A stretch of DNA of 64,000 nucleotides. It comes from Gloeomargarita lithophora Alchichica-D10 (GTDB lineage Bacteria; Cyanobacteriota; Cyanobacteriia; Gloeomargaritales; Gloeomargaritaceae). Shown piece after piece: positions 49,180 through 58,060 of the stretch. The notes under the pieces are model-generated. The model ran no database searches. It was not told the DNA's origin and saw only the letters and a list, made by a program, of their open reading frames with translations. The first letter of the stretch is position 1. The number at the start of each line of letters is the position of its first letter. Both the position numbers and the translations under genes were made by a program. Location of the stretch: positions 2,414,318-2,478,317 of the forward strand of contig NZ_CP017675.1 of the NCBI RefSeq assembly GCF_001870225.1, read 5' to 3'.

Positions 49180-50004
49180 ATGACTTTGATCCCTCGTTTT
49201 GTCAACCCGGCTGCTAATGGTCATTTATCCAAATTAGGCAATGGTGTCGTCCCTGCGGATGGGGAAATGCCCTTACTTTTGGGCGAAAGTCCCAGCCCTG
49301 ACCGCTATGGGGATGATGAACCGGTTACTCGCAGTCGGAAAACCGACCCGGAACTCGGCCAACGGGTAGCGGCATTTTTACTCGCCAAGGGAGTCGCCAC
49401 CCCCCAGGTTGCCACTGGCTTGGATGAAAACCAGAAACGTACTTTGATTGCCCGGAATTTTGCCGAGATTATGGTGGCTTTGGGTTTGGATTTGGGGGAT
49501 GATAGCCTGGCGGATACCCCCCGGCGGGTGGCGCAGATGTATGTGGATGAGATTTTCTACGGTTTGGACTGGCGCCATTTTCCCAAATGCACCACCGTGG
49601 AAAACAAGATGGGCTATAGTTCCATGGTGATGGAACGCAATATCAATGTGCAAAGTAACTGTGAGCATCACTTTGTAATTATTGATGGCCGTGCCCATGT
49701 GGCTTACATTCCCAAGCAAAAGGTGTTGGGGCTATCCAAAATTAATCGCATCGTGGAGTATTTTGCCAAGCGTCCCCAAATCCAGGAGCGGTTGACGGAG
49801 CAGATTTTTTATGCCCTGTCCTACATTTTGGAAACGGAAGATATTGCGGTGGTGATTCAGGCGAAGCATTACTGTGTCAAATCCCGTGGGGTGGCGGATG
49901 TGAATTCCGATACGGTGACCAGCAAGCTGGGGGGGTTGTTCCTGCATAGTACGGCCACCCGTTCTGAATTTATGCGGGTGGTGAACAGCGTGATTGCGCC
50001 GTAG
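49180..50004 (+). CDS. folE: GTP cyclohydrolase I
   Basis: First step of tetrahydrofolate/pterin synthesis. An N-terminal extension of about 50 residues precedes the catalytic domain. The core shows LADTPRRVAQMYVDEIF, NVQSNCEHHFVIIDGRAHVAYIP with the zinc ligands, LGLSKINRIVEYFAKRPQIQERLT and the C-terminal AKHYCVKSRG. The 189-bp gap before it holds only a 27-codon ORF at 49068 that I do not call. Confidence 0.96.
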   Translation: MTLIPRFVNPAANGHLSKLGNGVVPADGEMPLLLGESPSPDRYGDDEPVTRSRKTDPELGQRVAAFLLAKGVATPQVATGLDENQKRTLIARNFAEIMVALGLDLGDDSLADTPRRVAQMYVDEIFYGLDWRHFPKCTTVENKMGYSSMVMERNINVQSNCEHHFVIIDGRAHVAYIPKQKVLGLSKINRIVEYFAKRPQIQERLTEQIFYALSYILETEDIAVVIQAKHYCVKSRGVADVNSDTVTSKLGGLFLHSTATRSEFMRVVNSVIAP

Positions 50005-50043
50005 GTATTTTGGTGTAATCTGCAATTAGCGATAGGTGCCCCT

Positions 50044-50487
50044 ATGGATGTAGCGTTCCCAGAACTGACGGATTATACCAATCCGATGGATGACGTGGAG
50101 ACGGTGATTAGCTCCCTAGCTGAGCCGGATTCCGCCCAGGTGAGCCATTTGGATCAGGGGTATCTGTGGCGGTTTCGCTATGGAACGGCGGAAATCTATG
50201 TGCAGATGACCGGGGTGAGTCCCGATGATACGTTTACGGTGTGGTCGAGTGTCCTCAAATTGCCGGTGCAAGGCCAGACGGAATTGTACCAACAACTATT
50301 GGAACTGAATTGGGCGACCACCATGGAAGCTCGGTTTGCGATTTTGAACCAGGAGGTGGTGGTGGTGGGCACCCGTTCTTTGTTGGGGTTAGACCCGTTT
50401 GAAATTGCCCGCATGATTACCATTGCCGCCTCTTTGGCTGACCTTTACGATGGGGAATTGCAGATGAAATTTCCGGCGGCGGGATGA
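50044..50487 (+). CDS. YbjN-domain protein
   Basis: A 147-residue protein with the YbjN fold, related to type III secretion chaperones. The central segment GYLWRFRYGTAEIYVQMTGV and the following VWSSVLKLPVQG, LNWATTMEARFAI and FEIARMITIAASLAD match the family. Such proteins are common in cyanobacteria but not functionally assigned. Its stop codon overlaps the start of the ABC transporter gene by 4 bp. Confidence 0.82.
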   Translation: MDVAFPELTDYTNPMDDVETVISSLAEPDSAQVSHLDQGYLWRFRYGTAEIYVQMTGVSPDDTFTVWSSVLKLPVQGQTELYQQLLELNWATTMEARFAILNQEVVVVGTRSLLGLDPFEIARMITIAASLADLYDGELQMKFPAAG

Positions 50488-52313
50488 ATTACTGGCGTAA
50501 TCGCATTAAGCAACGGGTCAAACAACCGGCCTATCGTTTGGTGCTGAGTGTTATTAATAAATACCGCCTGCGGTTGCTGTTTACTTTTTTGCTCAGCACC
50601 GGGGTAGCGTTTTTAGAAGGTTCAACCTATGTGTTGATCTACTTTGCCCTGAGTGTGTTGGGGGATGCCCAAATCCGCCTGCCCCTGGTGGGGGATTGGT
50701 TAAATAATCAGCCTAAATTAGAGATTGTAGCGGTTTTGGTCGGGGTGGCTTTGGCTTTTCAAGTGTTGCAAAGTGCCCTGAAATACGCCAGTAATTTGGT
50801 GAGTAGTTATCTGGGTACCCGGATCGGTATTTATCTGATGCAAAAACAATTTGGGCGGGTTTTAGGTTTTAGTTATCCCTGTGTCAGCCGCTATCGCTAT
50901 GGGGAGTTGTTGGACTATATCAACTCCGGCGGCACGGTCAGTATGCTGATCCAAACCTGGAATCGCTTGATTTTGTCTATGCTTTTAGCCCTGGCTTATC
51001 TAACGGTTTTGGTGTGGATTTCGCCGATTTTGTTATTCGCCACCTTGGTCGTGTCGGTGGGCTTGGTGCTAATTCAACGCCAGGTGATTCCCAAAATTGA
51101 AAAAATCTCCCGTCAACTGGCCAACGATAGTGTGCAGGCCGGGAGTTTTGTGGTGGAAAGTGTGCAGGCGTTGCGCCTGGTTTATAGTTTCCATCGCCAA
51201 CGGCAGATTTTAGAACAATTGCACCGTCTGCAACTGGATTTGCTCAAACTCAATGACCGGCAAACCGCCTGGAATGCCCTGCCGCAACCCCTTTCCCAGG
51301 TGTTGGTCACCAGCGTGTTGGGGGTGATGTTGCTCACCAGTTTGTGGGTACTCAGTCAAGACCGCCCCTTGAATTTAATTTTGCCCGCCCTCGCCACATT
51401 CATTTCCGCCTACAATCGCTTTGCCAACCAGGGGCAATTGGTTGCCAATACCTTCACCGGCTTGGCGGCGGCGTTTGGGAATATCACCCGCTTGAATGAG
51501 TTTCTGAGTAACGAGGATAAGGAGTTTTTACGCACGGAGGGGACTGCCTTTACGGGGGTGGCGCGGGATATTCGCTTTGAGGGGGTGACCCTGCACTATC
51601 CCAACACGGCGGCTCCGGCGGTAATTGACCTCAGTTTTACCCTACCGGCGGGGCAGGTGACGGCTCTGGTAGGGGCTTCTGGGGCGGGAAAATCCTCGGT
51701 GGCCGACCTGCTGATTGCCCTGTATGAACCCAGCCAGGGGCGGATTCTGGTGGATGGAATTGACCGGCGGGAGCTAGCTTTGCCGGACTGGTGGCACCAG
51801 TTGGGGGTGGTGAGTCAGGATAATTTTGTTTTTAATGCCACTATTTACGAAAATATTCGCTTTGGGCGGTTGACGGCGACGGATGCCGAGGTGGAACAGG
51901 CGGCGCAGGCGGCCTATGCGTCAGAATTTATCGAACGGTTGCCGCAACAGTACGAGACTCTGGTGGGGGAGCGGGGCTACCGGCTTTCCGGGGGGCAGCG
52001 GCAAAGATTAGCCCTGGCGCGGGCGATTTTGCGCCAGCCCAGTATTTTAATTTTGGATGAGGCGACTTCCGCTTTGGATTCCGAGTCGGAAGCCCTGGTG
52101 CAAAAAGCCCTATACGAATTTCAACAAAACCGCACGGTCTTGGTGATTGCCCACCGATTGTCCACGATTCGCAACGCTGACCAAATCCTGGTGATGGAAC
52201 AGGGTCGCTTGGTGGAGCAGGGCAGTCATGGGGAATTACTGCGCCAAGCGGGTCGCTATGCCAACTACTGGCACCTCCAGGTGGCGGGACAAAGCCCAGT
52301 GCCCCTGGGGTAG
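50484..52313 (+). CDS. ABC-type exporter, fused permease and ATPase
   Basis: A 609-residue half-transporter. Five to six membrane helices fill about 25-330 and an ATPase domain follows, with Walker A GASGAGKSS near residue 397, the LSGGQRQRLALARA signature and Walker B SILILDEATSALD. The layout resembles MsbA/HepA-type exporters of lipids, glycolipids or polysaccharide. The start overlaps the YbjN gene stop codon. The substrate is unknown. Confidence 0.92.
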   Translation: MNYWRNRIKQRVKQPAYRLVLSVINKYRLRLLFTFLLSTGVAFLEGSTYVLIYFALSVLGDAQIRLPLVGDWLNNQPKLEIVAVLVGVALAFQVLQSALKYASNLVSSYLGTRIGIYLMQKQFGRVLGFSYPCVSRYRYGELLDYINSGGTVSMLIQTWNRLILSMLLALAYLTVLVWISPILLFATLVVSVGLVLIQRQVIPKIEKISRQLANDSVQAGSFVVESVQALRLVYSFHRQRQILEQLHRLQLDLLKLNDRQTAWNALPQPLSQVLVTSVLGVMLLTSLWVLSQDRPLNLILPALATFISAYNRFANQGQLVANTFTGLAAAFGNITRLNEFLSNEDKEFLRTEGTAFTGVARDIRFEGVTLHYPNTAAPAVIDLSFTLPAGQVTALVGASGAGKSSVADLLIALYEPSQGRILVDGIDRRELALPDWWHQLGVVSQDNFVFNATIYENIRFGRLTATDAEVEQAAQAAYASEFIERLPQQYETLVGERGYRLSGGQRQRLALARAILRQPSILILDEATSALDSESEALVQKALYEFQQNRTVLVIAHRLSTIRNADQILVMEQGRLVEQGSHGELLRQAGRYANYWHLQVAGQSPVPLG

Positions 52314-52360
52314 GGATTGTAAATGCTATTGTTGGGCTAACCCTGTAGCGAGGCATAGTC

Positions 52361-52711
52361 ATGACCTGGGCGACGGTAACGGTCTGTGGTTACGTGGCGG
52401 CAAAACCCACGATTCGGCATTTCGAGCGGGGCACAGTGTTGTGTAGTTTCCCGGTGTATGTGAATCGCCGCAAAACCGAAGGAGACGAAGTACCCCCATT
52501 GAAATTTCAGGTGGAAATTTGGGGTAATCAAGCGGAAACGGCCATGAATTTGTTGGATAAAGGGGCACGGACAACGGTGACGGGTCGCCTGGATGAAGAC
52601 CATTACACGGACAAAGAGGGGCAACCGGCCACGGCTCTGAAAATCCGGTTTGCGGAAGTCCTGGATTATGGGGTCAAACCGGCGGAGGAACCGGCACCGG
52701 CGAGTGCATGA
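52361..52711 (+). CDS. ssb: single-stranded DNA-binding protein
   Basis: A 116-residue SSB with one OB fold (VTVCGYVAAKPTIRHFERG, KFQVEIWGNQAETAMNLL, GRLDEDHYTDKEGQ). The C-terminus (AEEPAPASA) lacks the acidic DDDIPF-type tip that bacterial SSB uses to recruit partners; this short form is usual in cyanobacteria. The ribD start codon overlaps its stop codon. Confidence 0.88.
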   Translation: MTWATVTVCGYVAAKPTIRHFERGTVLCSFPVYVNRRKTEGDEVPPLKFQVEIWGNQAETAMNLLDKGARTTVTGRLDEDHYTDKEGQPATALKIRFAEVLDYGVKPAEEPAPASA

Positions 52712-53817
52712 CGGACGATGAACAGTTCATGACCCACTGCCTGGAATTAGCCCAGCGCGCCTGGGGTCGTACCAGCCCCAATCCCCTGGTGGGGGCGGTG
52801 ATTGTCCGGGAGGGGCAGGTGGTGGGGGAAGGGTTCCATCCCCAGGCGGGACAACCCCATGCGGAGGTGTTTGCCCTGAGCGAGGCGGGGGATTTGGCGC
52901 AGGGGGCGACCCTCTACGTCAATCTGGAACCCTGTAATCACTTTGGCCGTACACCCCCCTGTACGGAAGCGGTGATTTGCGCTGGCATCCAACGGGTAGT
53001 GGTGGGAATGGTTGACCCTGACCCACGGGTGGCGGGGGGGGGGATAACCCGGTTGCAACAGGCGGGCATTGAGGTGGTGACGGGGGTATTGGTCGAGGCG
53101 TGCCAAGAACTTAACGAGGGGTTTTTGCATCGGGTGCGGACGGGGCGAGCCTTTGGCATCCTCAAGTACGCCATGACCCTGGATGGCAAAATTGCCAGCA
53201 GTACGGGGGATAGTTTTTGGATCACGGGGGAACCGGCACGGCAATGGGTTTACCATCTGCGCTCTGGCTGTGATGCGGTGATTACGGGGGGGAGTACGGT
53301 GCGGCGGGATAATCCCGCTTTGACTACCCACGGGCTGACGACCCATTCCCCCCTGCGAGTCGTGTTGTCCCGGAGTTTGGATTTACCCCTAGATGCGAAA
53401 ATATGGCAGGTGGATGAACACTGCCGCACCCTGTTGATCACTTCACCCCAAGTTGAACCGCCGCCTTTACTAATCAAGCAGTTGCTGAGCCTGGGGGTGG
53501 AAGTTTTAGAGCTTGACCCCTGCAACCCGCTGACGGTGCTGGCGGAACTGGCCGACCAGGGCTGTAATACGGTGTTGTGGGAATGTGGAGGCAATCTGGC
53601 GGCGCAGGCGATCCAGGCGGGGGCGGTGCAGAAGGTGGTGGCCTTTATTGCCCCGAAAATCATTGGGGGGGTAGGGGCGCCCACGCCGGTGGGGGATGTG
53701 GGGTTGACCCGGATTCAGGCGGCCTTGTCGTTAAACCGCTGTCGGTGGGAAACCATCGGGCAGGATTGGCTGATCCAAGGGTATCTGCCGGAAGTCGTAC
53801 CGGCAACGTCGGATTGA
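52708..53817 (+). CDS. ribD: riboflavin biosynthesis bifunctional deaminase/reductase RibD
   Basis: Catalyses deamination then reduction of the pyrimidine intermediates of riboflavin synthesis. The N-terminal zinc deaminase has HAEVFAL and the PCNHFGRTPPC ligands. The C-terminal reductase starts LKYAMTLDGKIA and carries AVITGGSTVRRDNP. The 369-residue length is normal. The 4-bp ATGA overlap with ssb indicates coupled translation. Confidence 0.96.
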   Translation: MTDDEQFMTHCLELAQRAWGRTSPNPLVGAVIVREGQVVGEGFHPQAGQPHAEVFALSEAGDLAQGATLYVNLEPCNHFGRTPPCTEAVICAGIQRVVVGMVDPDPRVAGGGITRLQQAGIEVVTGVLVEACQELNEGFLHRVRTGRAFGILKYAMTLDGKIASSTGDSFWITGEPARQWVYHLRSGCDAVITGGSTVRRDNPALTTHGLTTHSPLRVVLSRSLDLPLDAKIWQVDEHCRTLLITSPQVEPPPLLIKQLLSLGVEVLELDPCNPLTVLAELADQGCNTVLWECGGNLAAQAIQAGAVQKVVAFIAPKIIGGVGAPTPVGDVGLTRIQAALSLNRCRWETIGQDWLIQGYLPEVVPATSD

Positions 53818-53826
53818 GGTACTGCC

Positions 53827-54969
53827 GTGCCGACGGGGGCGCAAGTTGGGTTGATTTTTGCCCTGGGATTTTTGGGTAGTTTCGGCCATTGTGCGGGGAT
53901 GTGTGGCCCGTTGGTGTTGGGGGTGGCGCTGGGGCAAAAACACCAGCCCTGGGGACAACGGTTGACCCACCAGTTAAGCCTACACCTGGGGCGGGTATTG
54001 ACCTACAGCTTGGTGGGGGCGGGGTTGGGACAGGCGGGTTCCCTGCTGGTCGCCGGGGGGCAGTTGGCGGGGGTGGGCAGTGGCCTGCGCCAGGGGGTAA
54101 CGGTGGCGATTGGCGTGTTATTGATTTACAGCGGTTGGCAAAAACAAGCACCGGGCTGGTTGCGGTGGGGGTGGCATCCCCAGGGGGCTTTGCCCCAAAA
54201 TCCCCTGCTGTTGGGGTTGGGCTGGGGTTTGATTCCCTGTGGTTTTTTGTATGTGGCGCAACTCCAGGCGGTGGCGACCCTGAACCCCCTGGGTGGGGCT
54301 TTGGTCATGCTGGCGTTTGGATTGGGAACGGTGCCGGTGTTGTTGGGTTTGGGGCTGTGGTTGAGCCGGGTGGGTAGCGAGCGGGGTGACCAACTCAGCC
54401 GCTGGGCGGGCGGGTTAACCATGGTCATGGGCGGCTTGATGCTCCTACGCACCGATGGCATGGTGGACATCACCGGCACGGGCAGTTTTTTGCTCCTGGG
54501 GTTGACCTTGCTGGCGCGGCCTTTACACCGGTGGTGGCCGGGATTGCGCCCCCTGCGCCGGGAATTGGGGGTGGGGGCGTTTGTCCTGGCGGTGATCCAT
54601 ACCCTGCACATGGTGGAACATGGCTTGCAGTGGGATGTGACGGGGGTTTTATTTTTGCCTGTGCGCCCGTTTTGGGGCATGATTTTGGGGACTGGGGCGG
54701 TGGGGTTGATGCTCCCTTTGGCGGTGACCAGTACGGATGGCTGGCGCCAACGGTTGGGACAAAGATGGCACCAACTGCATCGTTTAGTGACAGGAATATG
54801 GTTGCTGGCGGCGGGGCATATTAGTTTGTTAATGGGTCAGCGGTGGGGAGTTATGCGCAACGGTGTATTTATTTTGGGGGTAATTTTTGTATTATTACTG
54901 CGACAATCCTGGTGGGGGCGTTGGTGGCCGCAGGAGGCGGGGGATGAACCGGCTGATTCTGGGCATTAG
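53827..54969 (+). CDS. SafE/UreH-type membrane protein fused to an MsrQ-like heme domain
   Basis: A 380-residue membrane protein. Residues 1-215 match the SafE/UreH-like transporter domain (LGFLGSFGHCAGMCGPLVLG, then GWGLIPCGFLYV). Residues 240-350 look like a ferric-reductase/MsrQ transmembrane domain: RRELGVGAF, VIHTLHMVEHG, a LMLPLAVTST helix, RWHQLHRLV and a final GHISLL. The conserved His residues are those that ligate heme b in that family. The start is GTG. The small periplasmic-protein gene overlaps its 3' end by 26 bp. Redox or metal-handling function is inferred. Confidence 0.75.
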   Translation: MPTGAQVGLIFALGFLGSFGHCAGMCGPLVLGVALGQKHQPWGQRLTHQLSLHLGRVLTYSLVGAGLGQAGSLLVAGGQLAGVGSGLRQGVTVAIGVLLIYSGWQKQAPGWLRWGWHPQGALPQNPLLLGLGWGLIPCGFLYVAQLQAVATLNPLGGALVMLAFGLGTVPVLLGLGLWLSRVGSERGDQLSRWAGGLTMVMGGLMLLRTDGMVDITGTGSFLLLGLTLLARPLHRWWPGLRPLRRELGVGAFVLAVIHTLHMVEHGLQWDVTGVLFLPVRPFWGMILGTGAVGLMLPLAVTSTDGWRQRLGQRWHQLHRLVTGIWLLAAGHISLLMGQRWGVMRNGVFILGVIFVLLLRQSWWGRWWPQEAGDEPADSGH

Positions 54970-55354
54970 TATGGCTCTGGCGTGGGTCTGGCCGGGGTTT
55001 GCCCATACGGTACAACGGGCGGGGAATGTGGCGGCACTCTGGCACGTGGAACCCAACCACAACCCCCGGGCGGGACAACCGGCGCAGGTCTGGGTGGCTC
55101 TCACTCGCCGGGGGGGAAACCCGATTTTCAACCGGGAAGTCGCCTGCACCCTGGCAATTCGCCAAGAACCCCAGGGAAATCTTCTGCTCACCACCCCTTT
55201 GCGGGGCATCAACGTGGAACGCTATCGAGACACCCCCGCCGCTCAGGTGACATTTCCCCAACCGGGGCGTTATCAACTGCGCCTAACCTGCCAACCCAAA
55301 GCCGCCAACCTCAAACCCTTTGAATTTAGCTATCCCATCACGGTGGGGCGATAA
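54944..55354 (+). CDS. periplasmic beta-domain protein (FixH/YtkA/CopC-like)
   Basis: A 136-residue exported protein starting MNRLILGISMALAWVWPGFA, a signal peptide cleaved near residue 20. The mature part looks like an immunoglobulin-like beta-sandwich (GQPAQVWVALTRRGG, AAQVTFPQPGRYQLRLTC). AGGAGG lies 8 bp before the ATG. It overlaps the SafE/MsrQ-like gene and is probably its partner. The resemblance to FixH, YtkA or CopC is by pattern only. Confidence 0.68.
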   Translation: MNRLILGISMALAWVWPGFAHTVQRAGNVAALWHVEPNHNPRAGQPAQVWVALTRRGGNPIFNREVACTLAIRQEPQGNLLLTTPLRGINVERYRDTPAAQVTFPQPGRYQLRLTCQPKAANLKPFEFSYPITVGR

Positions 55355-55397
55355 TCAGGGAGTTACTCTCTTCCCGCTCTAAGATTACTTAACTAAA

Positions 55398-55587
55398 GGA
55401 CACCTCTATTTATTTGAACCAACAAAAAAACCTATCGCTGGAATGCCCATATTACCGAGAACCAGGTACGGGGGCGGTGCCCTGCGACCCTTGACGCTCT
55501 AAGTATGAAATTTTTGCTCATAAAATGGCTATGTCCTGCGGACACACTGCGCTATCGCCACGCAAGCTATCAGATGAGATTGCTATA
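55398..55587. repeat. composite short interspersed repeat, reverse orientation
   Basis: Starts GGACACCTCTATTTATTTG, the reverse of the right end of the element at 35974, and runs through GCTGGAATGCCC and the core GGGGGCGGTGCCCTGCGACC. It ends ATTGCTATA (55579-55587), the end type of the 12983 element. It thus joins both end types in one copy, with a palindrome-rich insert near 55530-55575. It fills the gap before the CobW gene; no gene is visible. Confidence 0.65.
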
Positions 55588-55590
55588 CAA

Positions 55591-55605
55591 TAATGATTAT
55601 CATTT
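55591..55605. promoter_or_regulatory. Zur/Fur-type operator
   Basis: A perfect palindrome AATGAT-T-ATCATT (55592-55604) inside a 7-1-7 arrangement like the TGATAATNATTATCA boxes bound by cyanobacterial Zur. It lies about 28 bp before the CobW start codon, where a repressor would block transcription. Zur rather than Fur is inferred from the gene it controls. Confidence 0.6.
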
Positions 55606-55632
55606 CATATAGCTAGTTACCAGGAATTGTTT

Positions 55633-56610
55633 ATGATTGCTACTGCTGATTGCACAACGGTGCCAGTGACTGTGCTGACGGGCTATCTGGGCGCCGGGAA
55701 AACCACCCTGTTGAATCGCATCCTTACCTACGAACATGGCAAGAAAGTTGCGGTGATCGTCAATGAATTTGGCGAAGTGGGGATTGACAACCAGTTGGTG
55801 GTGGATGCGGATGAAGAAATTTTTGAGATGAACAATGGTTGTATCTGTTGTACAGTCCGAGGCGATTTGATTCGCATCATTGGCAACTTGATGAAGCGCC
55901 GGGACAAGTTTGACCATCTGGTGATTGAAACCACGGGACTGGCTGATCCGGCTCCCGTTATTCAAACATTTTTTATGGACGATGAGGTGCAGACCCAAAC
56001 CCATCTGGATGCGGTGGTAACTGTGGTAGATGCAAAACATATCTGGCAACATTGGGAGGCCGATGAGGCGATTGAGCAGATTGCCTTTGCTGATGTGATT
56101 TTGCTTAATAAAACGGATTTGGTCACGGTTGCTGAATTGACAGAACTAGAACAGCGGATTCGGGGCATGAATGCGATCGCAAAACTCTACCGCACCCGTG
56201 ATGCCCAAATCGAAATGGATGCACTGCTGGGCATTCGGGCATTTGACCTCAGCAACGCACTGCAAATTGACCCTAAATTCCTCAATGAAACCGCCCATGA
56301 ACACGATGAAACCGTGCGATCGATTGCCCTAGTGGAATCTGGTGCAGTTGATGGCGAAGCCTTGCATCGCTGGCTCGGCGAACTATTACGAGAGCAAGGA
56401 GCGGATATTTTTCGCATGAAAGGCATTCTCAATATTGCGGGTGAAGACTGCCGCTTTGTGTTTCAGGGTGTTCACATGCTGTTTGATGTCCGTCAGGATC
56501 GTCCTTGGAAAGCGAATGAAACCCGCAAAAATGAATTGGTGTTTATTGGTCGCAATCTGGAACACATGAATTTACCCGCAAGGTTTCAGTCATGTTTGAT
56601 CGCCGGATGA
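55633..56610 (+). CDS. CobW-type (COG0523) metallochaperone GTPase
   Basis: A 325-residue G3E GTPase of the CobW/COG0523 family, which handles metal, often Zn2+, under scarcity. Walker A is GYLGAGKTT at 17-25, the metal-binding C70-I-C72-C73 follows in NNGCICCTVRGDL, then a Walker B region and LLNKTDLV for guanine. The C-terminal CobW_C domain runs from about 225. The upstream Zur/Fur-like box supports a zinc role. This gene and the next contain CGATCG/HIP1 sequences that I did not see elsewhere in the window, a sign of transfer. The WD40 gene follows by 25 bp. Confidence 0.88.
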   Translation: MIATADCTTVPVTVLTGYLGAGKTTLLNRILTYEHGKKVAVIVNEFGEVGIDNQLVVDADEEIFEMNNGCICCTVRGDLIRIIGNLMKRRDKFDHLVIETTGLADPAPVIQTFFMDDEVQTQTHLDAVVTVVDAKHIWQHWEADEAIEQIAFADVILLNKTDLVTVAELTELEQRIRGMNAIAKLYRTRDAQIEMDALLGIRAFDLSNALQIDPKFLNETAHEHDETVRSIALVESGAVDGEALHRWLGELLREQGADIFRMKGILNIAGEDCRFVFQGVHMLFDVRQDRPWKANETRKNELVFIGRNLEHMNLPARFQSCLIAG

Positions 56611-56635
56611 AGCCTCGGTCATAGGATGAGAATAT

Positions 56636-57706
56636 ATGCCAAGGGCTAACACTCAAGACTTGCTACAACTGTCGTGGCAGGGGATATTGTCCGACTATGT
56701 AACGGCGCTCGCTTGGACTCCGAATGGCACGCTCCTAGCCGCTTGCTCTGCCTGTGGGGAAGTCGTGTTGTTTGATGCCAGAACTGGAACGCCCACGATA
56801 TTGCAACAGGAGCAAGGGCAGTCTGTAGATGTGCTGTCAATTTCCTGTGATGGCAAGTTTTTGGCAGCCGCAGGTCAGTCGGGAACGGTGAAAATCTGGC
56901 AGATTGCGGGGAAATCGCCCGATCTCCTCACACAACTGGAACAGGCTCGTGTATGGGTCGATCGACTGCAATGGAATCCCCGTCACCCAGAGTTAGCCTT
57001 TAGTGTAGGGCGTTACGTCCAAGTGTGGGATGCCCGAACGCAAACGGTGATCACGACCCTTAACTTGGAAACTTCGTCGGTCTTAGACCTGGCGTGGCAT
57101 CCTCAGGGTGAACAGCTTTCGGTCAGTGGCAACCAGAGCGTCAAAACTTGGCATCGTCAAGACTGGGATGATGATCCAATCGTTTATAAGATTGGGGGAG
57201 CCAGTGTGACGATTGCCTGGTCACCCAACGGTACTTACCTGGCATCGGGCAATAACGATCGCACCCTATTGGTGTGGGAACAGGGCAATCCCTATCCCTG
57301 GCAAATGCAAGGATTTCCGGGAAAAGTCCGGCAACTTGCCTGGTCAACACCCATCACAAAAGCAGGTGCTCCGATCTTGGCATCCATTAGTGCTGAAGGG
57401 ATTGTGAGTTGGACAAAAGATGCTGATCCATCCATCGGTTGGAATGCTCAGGTACTCAATCAACATCGTGGCAGGGTGACGGCGATTGGCTTTCAACCCA
57501 AGTCGTTGCTGTTAGCCTCTACCGCAGAAGATGGCCAAATATGCTTGTGGAATAAGGCTAAGCAAATTGCTCAAATTCTTCAGGGTTTATGCAAAGGATT
57601 TTCTAATCTGTCATGGAATTTTCAAGGAACCACACTTGCAACCGGTGGGCAACAGGGAGAAGTGGTGATCTGGAAACAGCAAACGCGAGGTAAAGGTTTT
57701 AGCTAA
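56636..57706 (+). CDS. WD40-repeat protein
   Basis: A 356-residue beta-propeller protein with about seven WD40 blades. Typical blade ends are LAWTPNGTLLAAC, KFLAAAGQSGTVKIWQ, QVWDARTQTV, YLASGNNDRTLLVWEQ and LASTAEDGQICLWNK. It has no signal peptide or catalytic domain. It lies 25 bp after the CobW gene and is probably in the same Zur-type unit. Such a protein could be a scaffold for the GTPase, but this is inferred only from the linkage. It shares the HIP1-like sequence bias of its neighbour. Confidence 0.85.
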   Translation: MPRANTQDLLQLSWQGILSDYVTALAWTPNGTLLAACSACGEVVLFDARTGTPTILQQEQGQSVDVLSISCDGKFLAAAGQSGTVKIWQIAGKSPDLLTQLEQARVWVDRLQWNPRHPELAFSVGRYVQVWDARTQTVITTLNLETSSVLDLAWHPQGEQLSVSGNQSVKTWHRQDWDDDPIVYKIGGASVTIAWSPNGTYLASGNNDRTLLVWEQGNPYPWQMQGFPGKVRQLAWSTPITKAGAPILASISAEGIVSWTKDADPSIGWNAQVLNQHRGRVTAIGFQPKSLLLASTAEDGQICLWNKAKQIAQILQGLCKGFSNLSWNFQGTTLATGGQQGEVVIWKQQTRGKGFS

Positions 57707-57833
57707 GCGTCAGGTAATCAGGCATATTTCGCTTAACTTCTCACCCATGACTGACGCAGAATAATGGCTGAACTCACCCGCCGTTATTAACTTTGGATAG
57801 GTTAAGTGTTTTAGCATACGGTCGGGTGCATAG

Positions 57834-58014
57834 TGGGACTTTGAGAGAAACTGGCTCCTAAACGGCCTCAGACCTAGACACAGCAATTGTTTTACCTCGA
57901 TCAGCATATTTTCTTGATGCGACTGGGTTCCAGCCATTATTACCTTGCCGATGTGTTTTGCCTGTCTTGCTTGAGCTTGAGCCTGTTTTAGGGCTTAAAA
58001 CTTATAAAGTCCCA
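57834..58014 (-). mobile_element. 181-bp non-autonomous transposable element, copy 2
   Basis: Reverse copy of the element at 35335-35515, same length and apparently near-identical along its whole extent. Ends are TGGGACTTT and AAAGTCCCA. The target duplication is ATAG (57830-57833 and 58015-58018). It lies in the gap after the WD40 gene, which otherwise (57707-58060) shows no gene. ORFs reading out of the element are remnants, not genes. Confidence 0.92.
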
Positions 58015-58060
58015 ATAGGCGTTGTTGTACTGCGCCAAGATTGATCGCTCTCATTATCAA

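Noticed and set aside
57710..57937. 75-residue minus-strand ORF after the WD40 gene
   Set aside because: Its start lies inside the 181-bp element and it runs out into flanking DNA, so it is an element remnant plus chance sequence.
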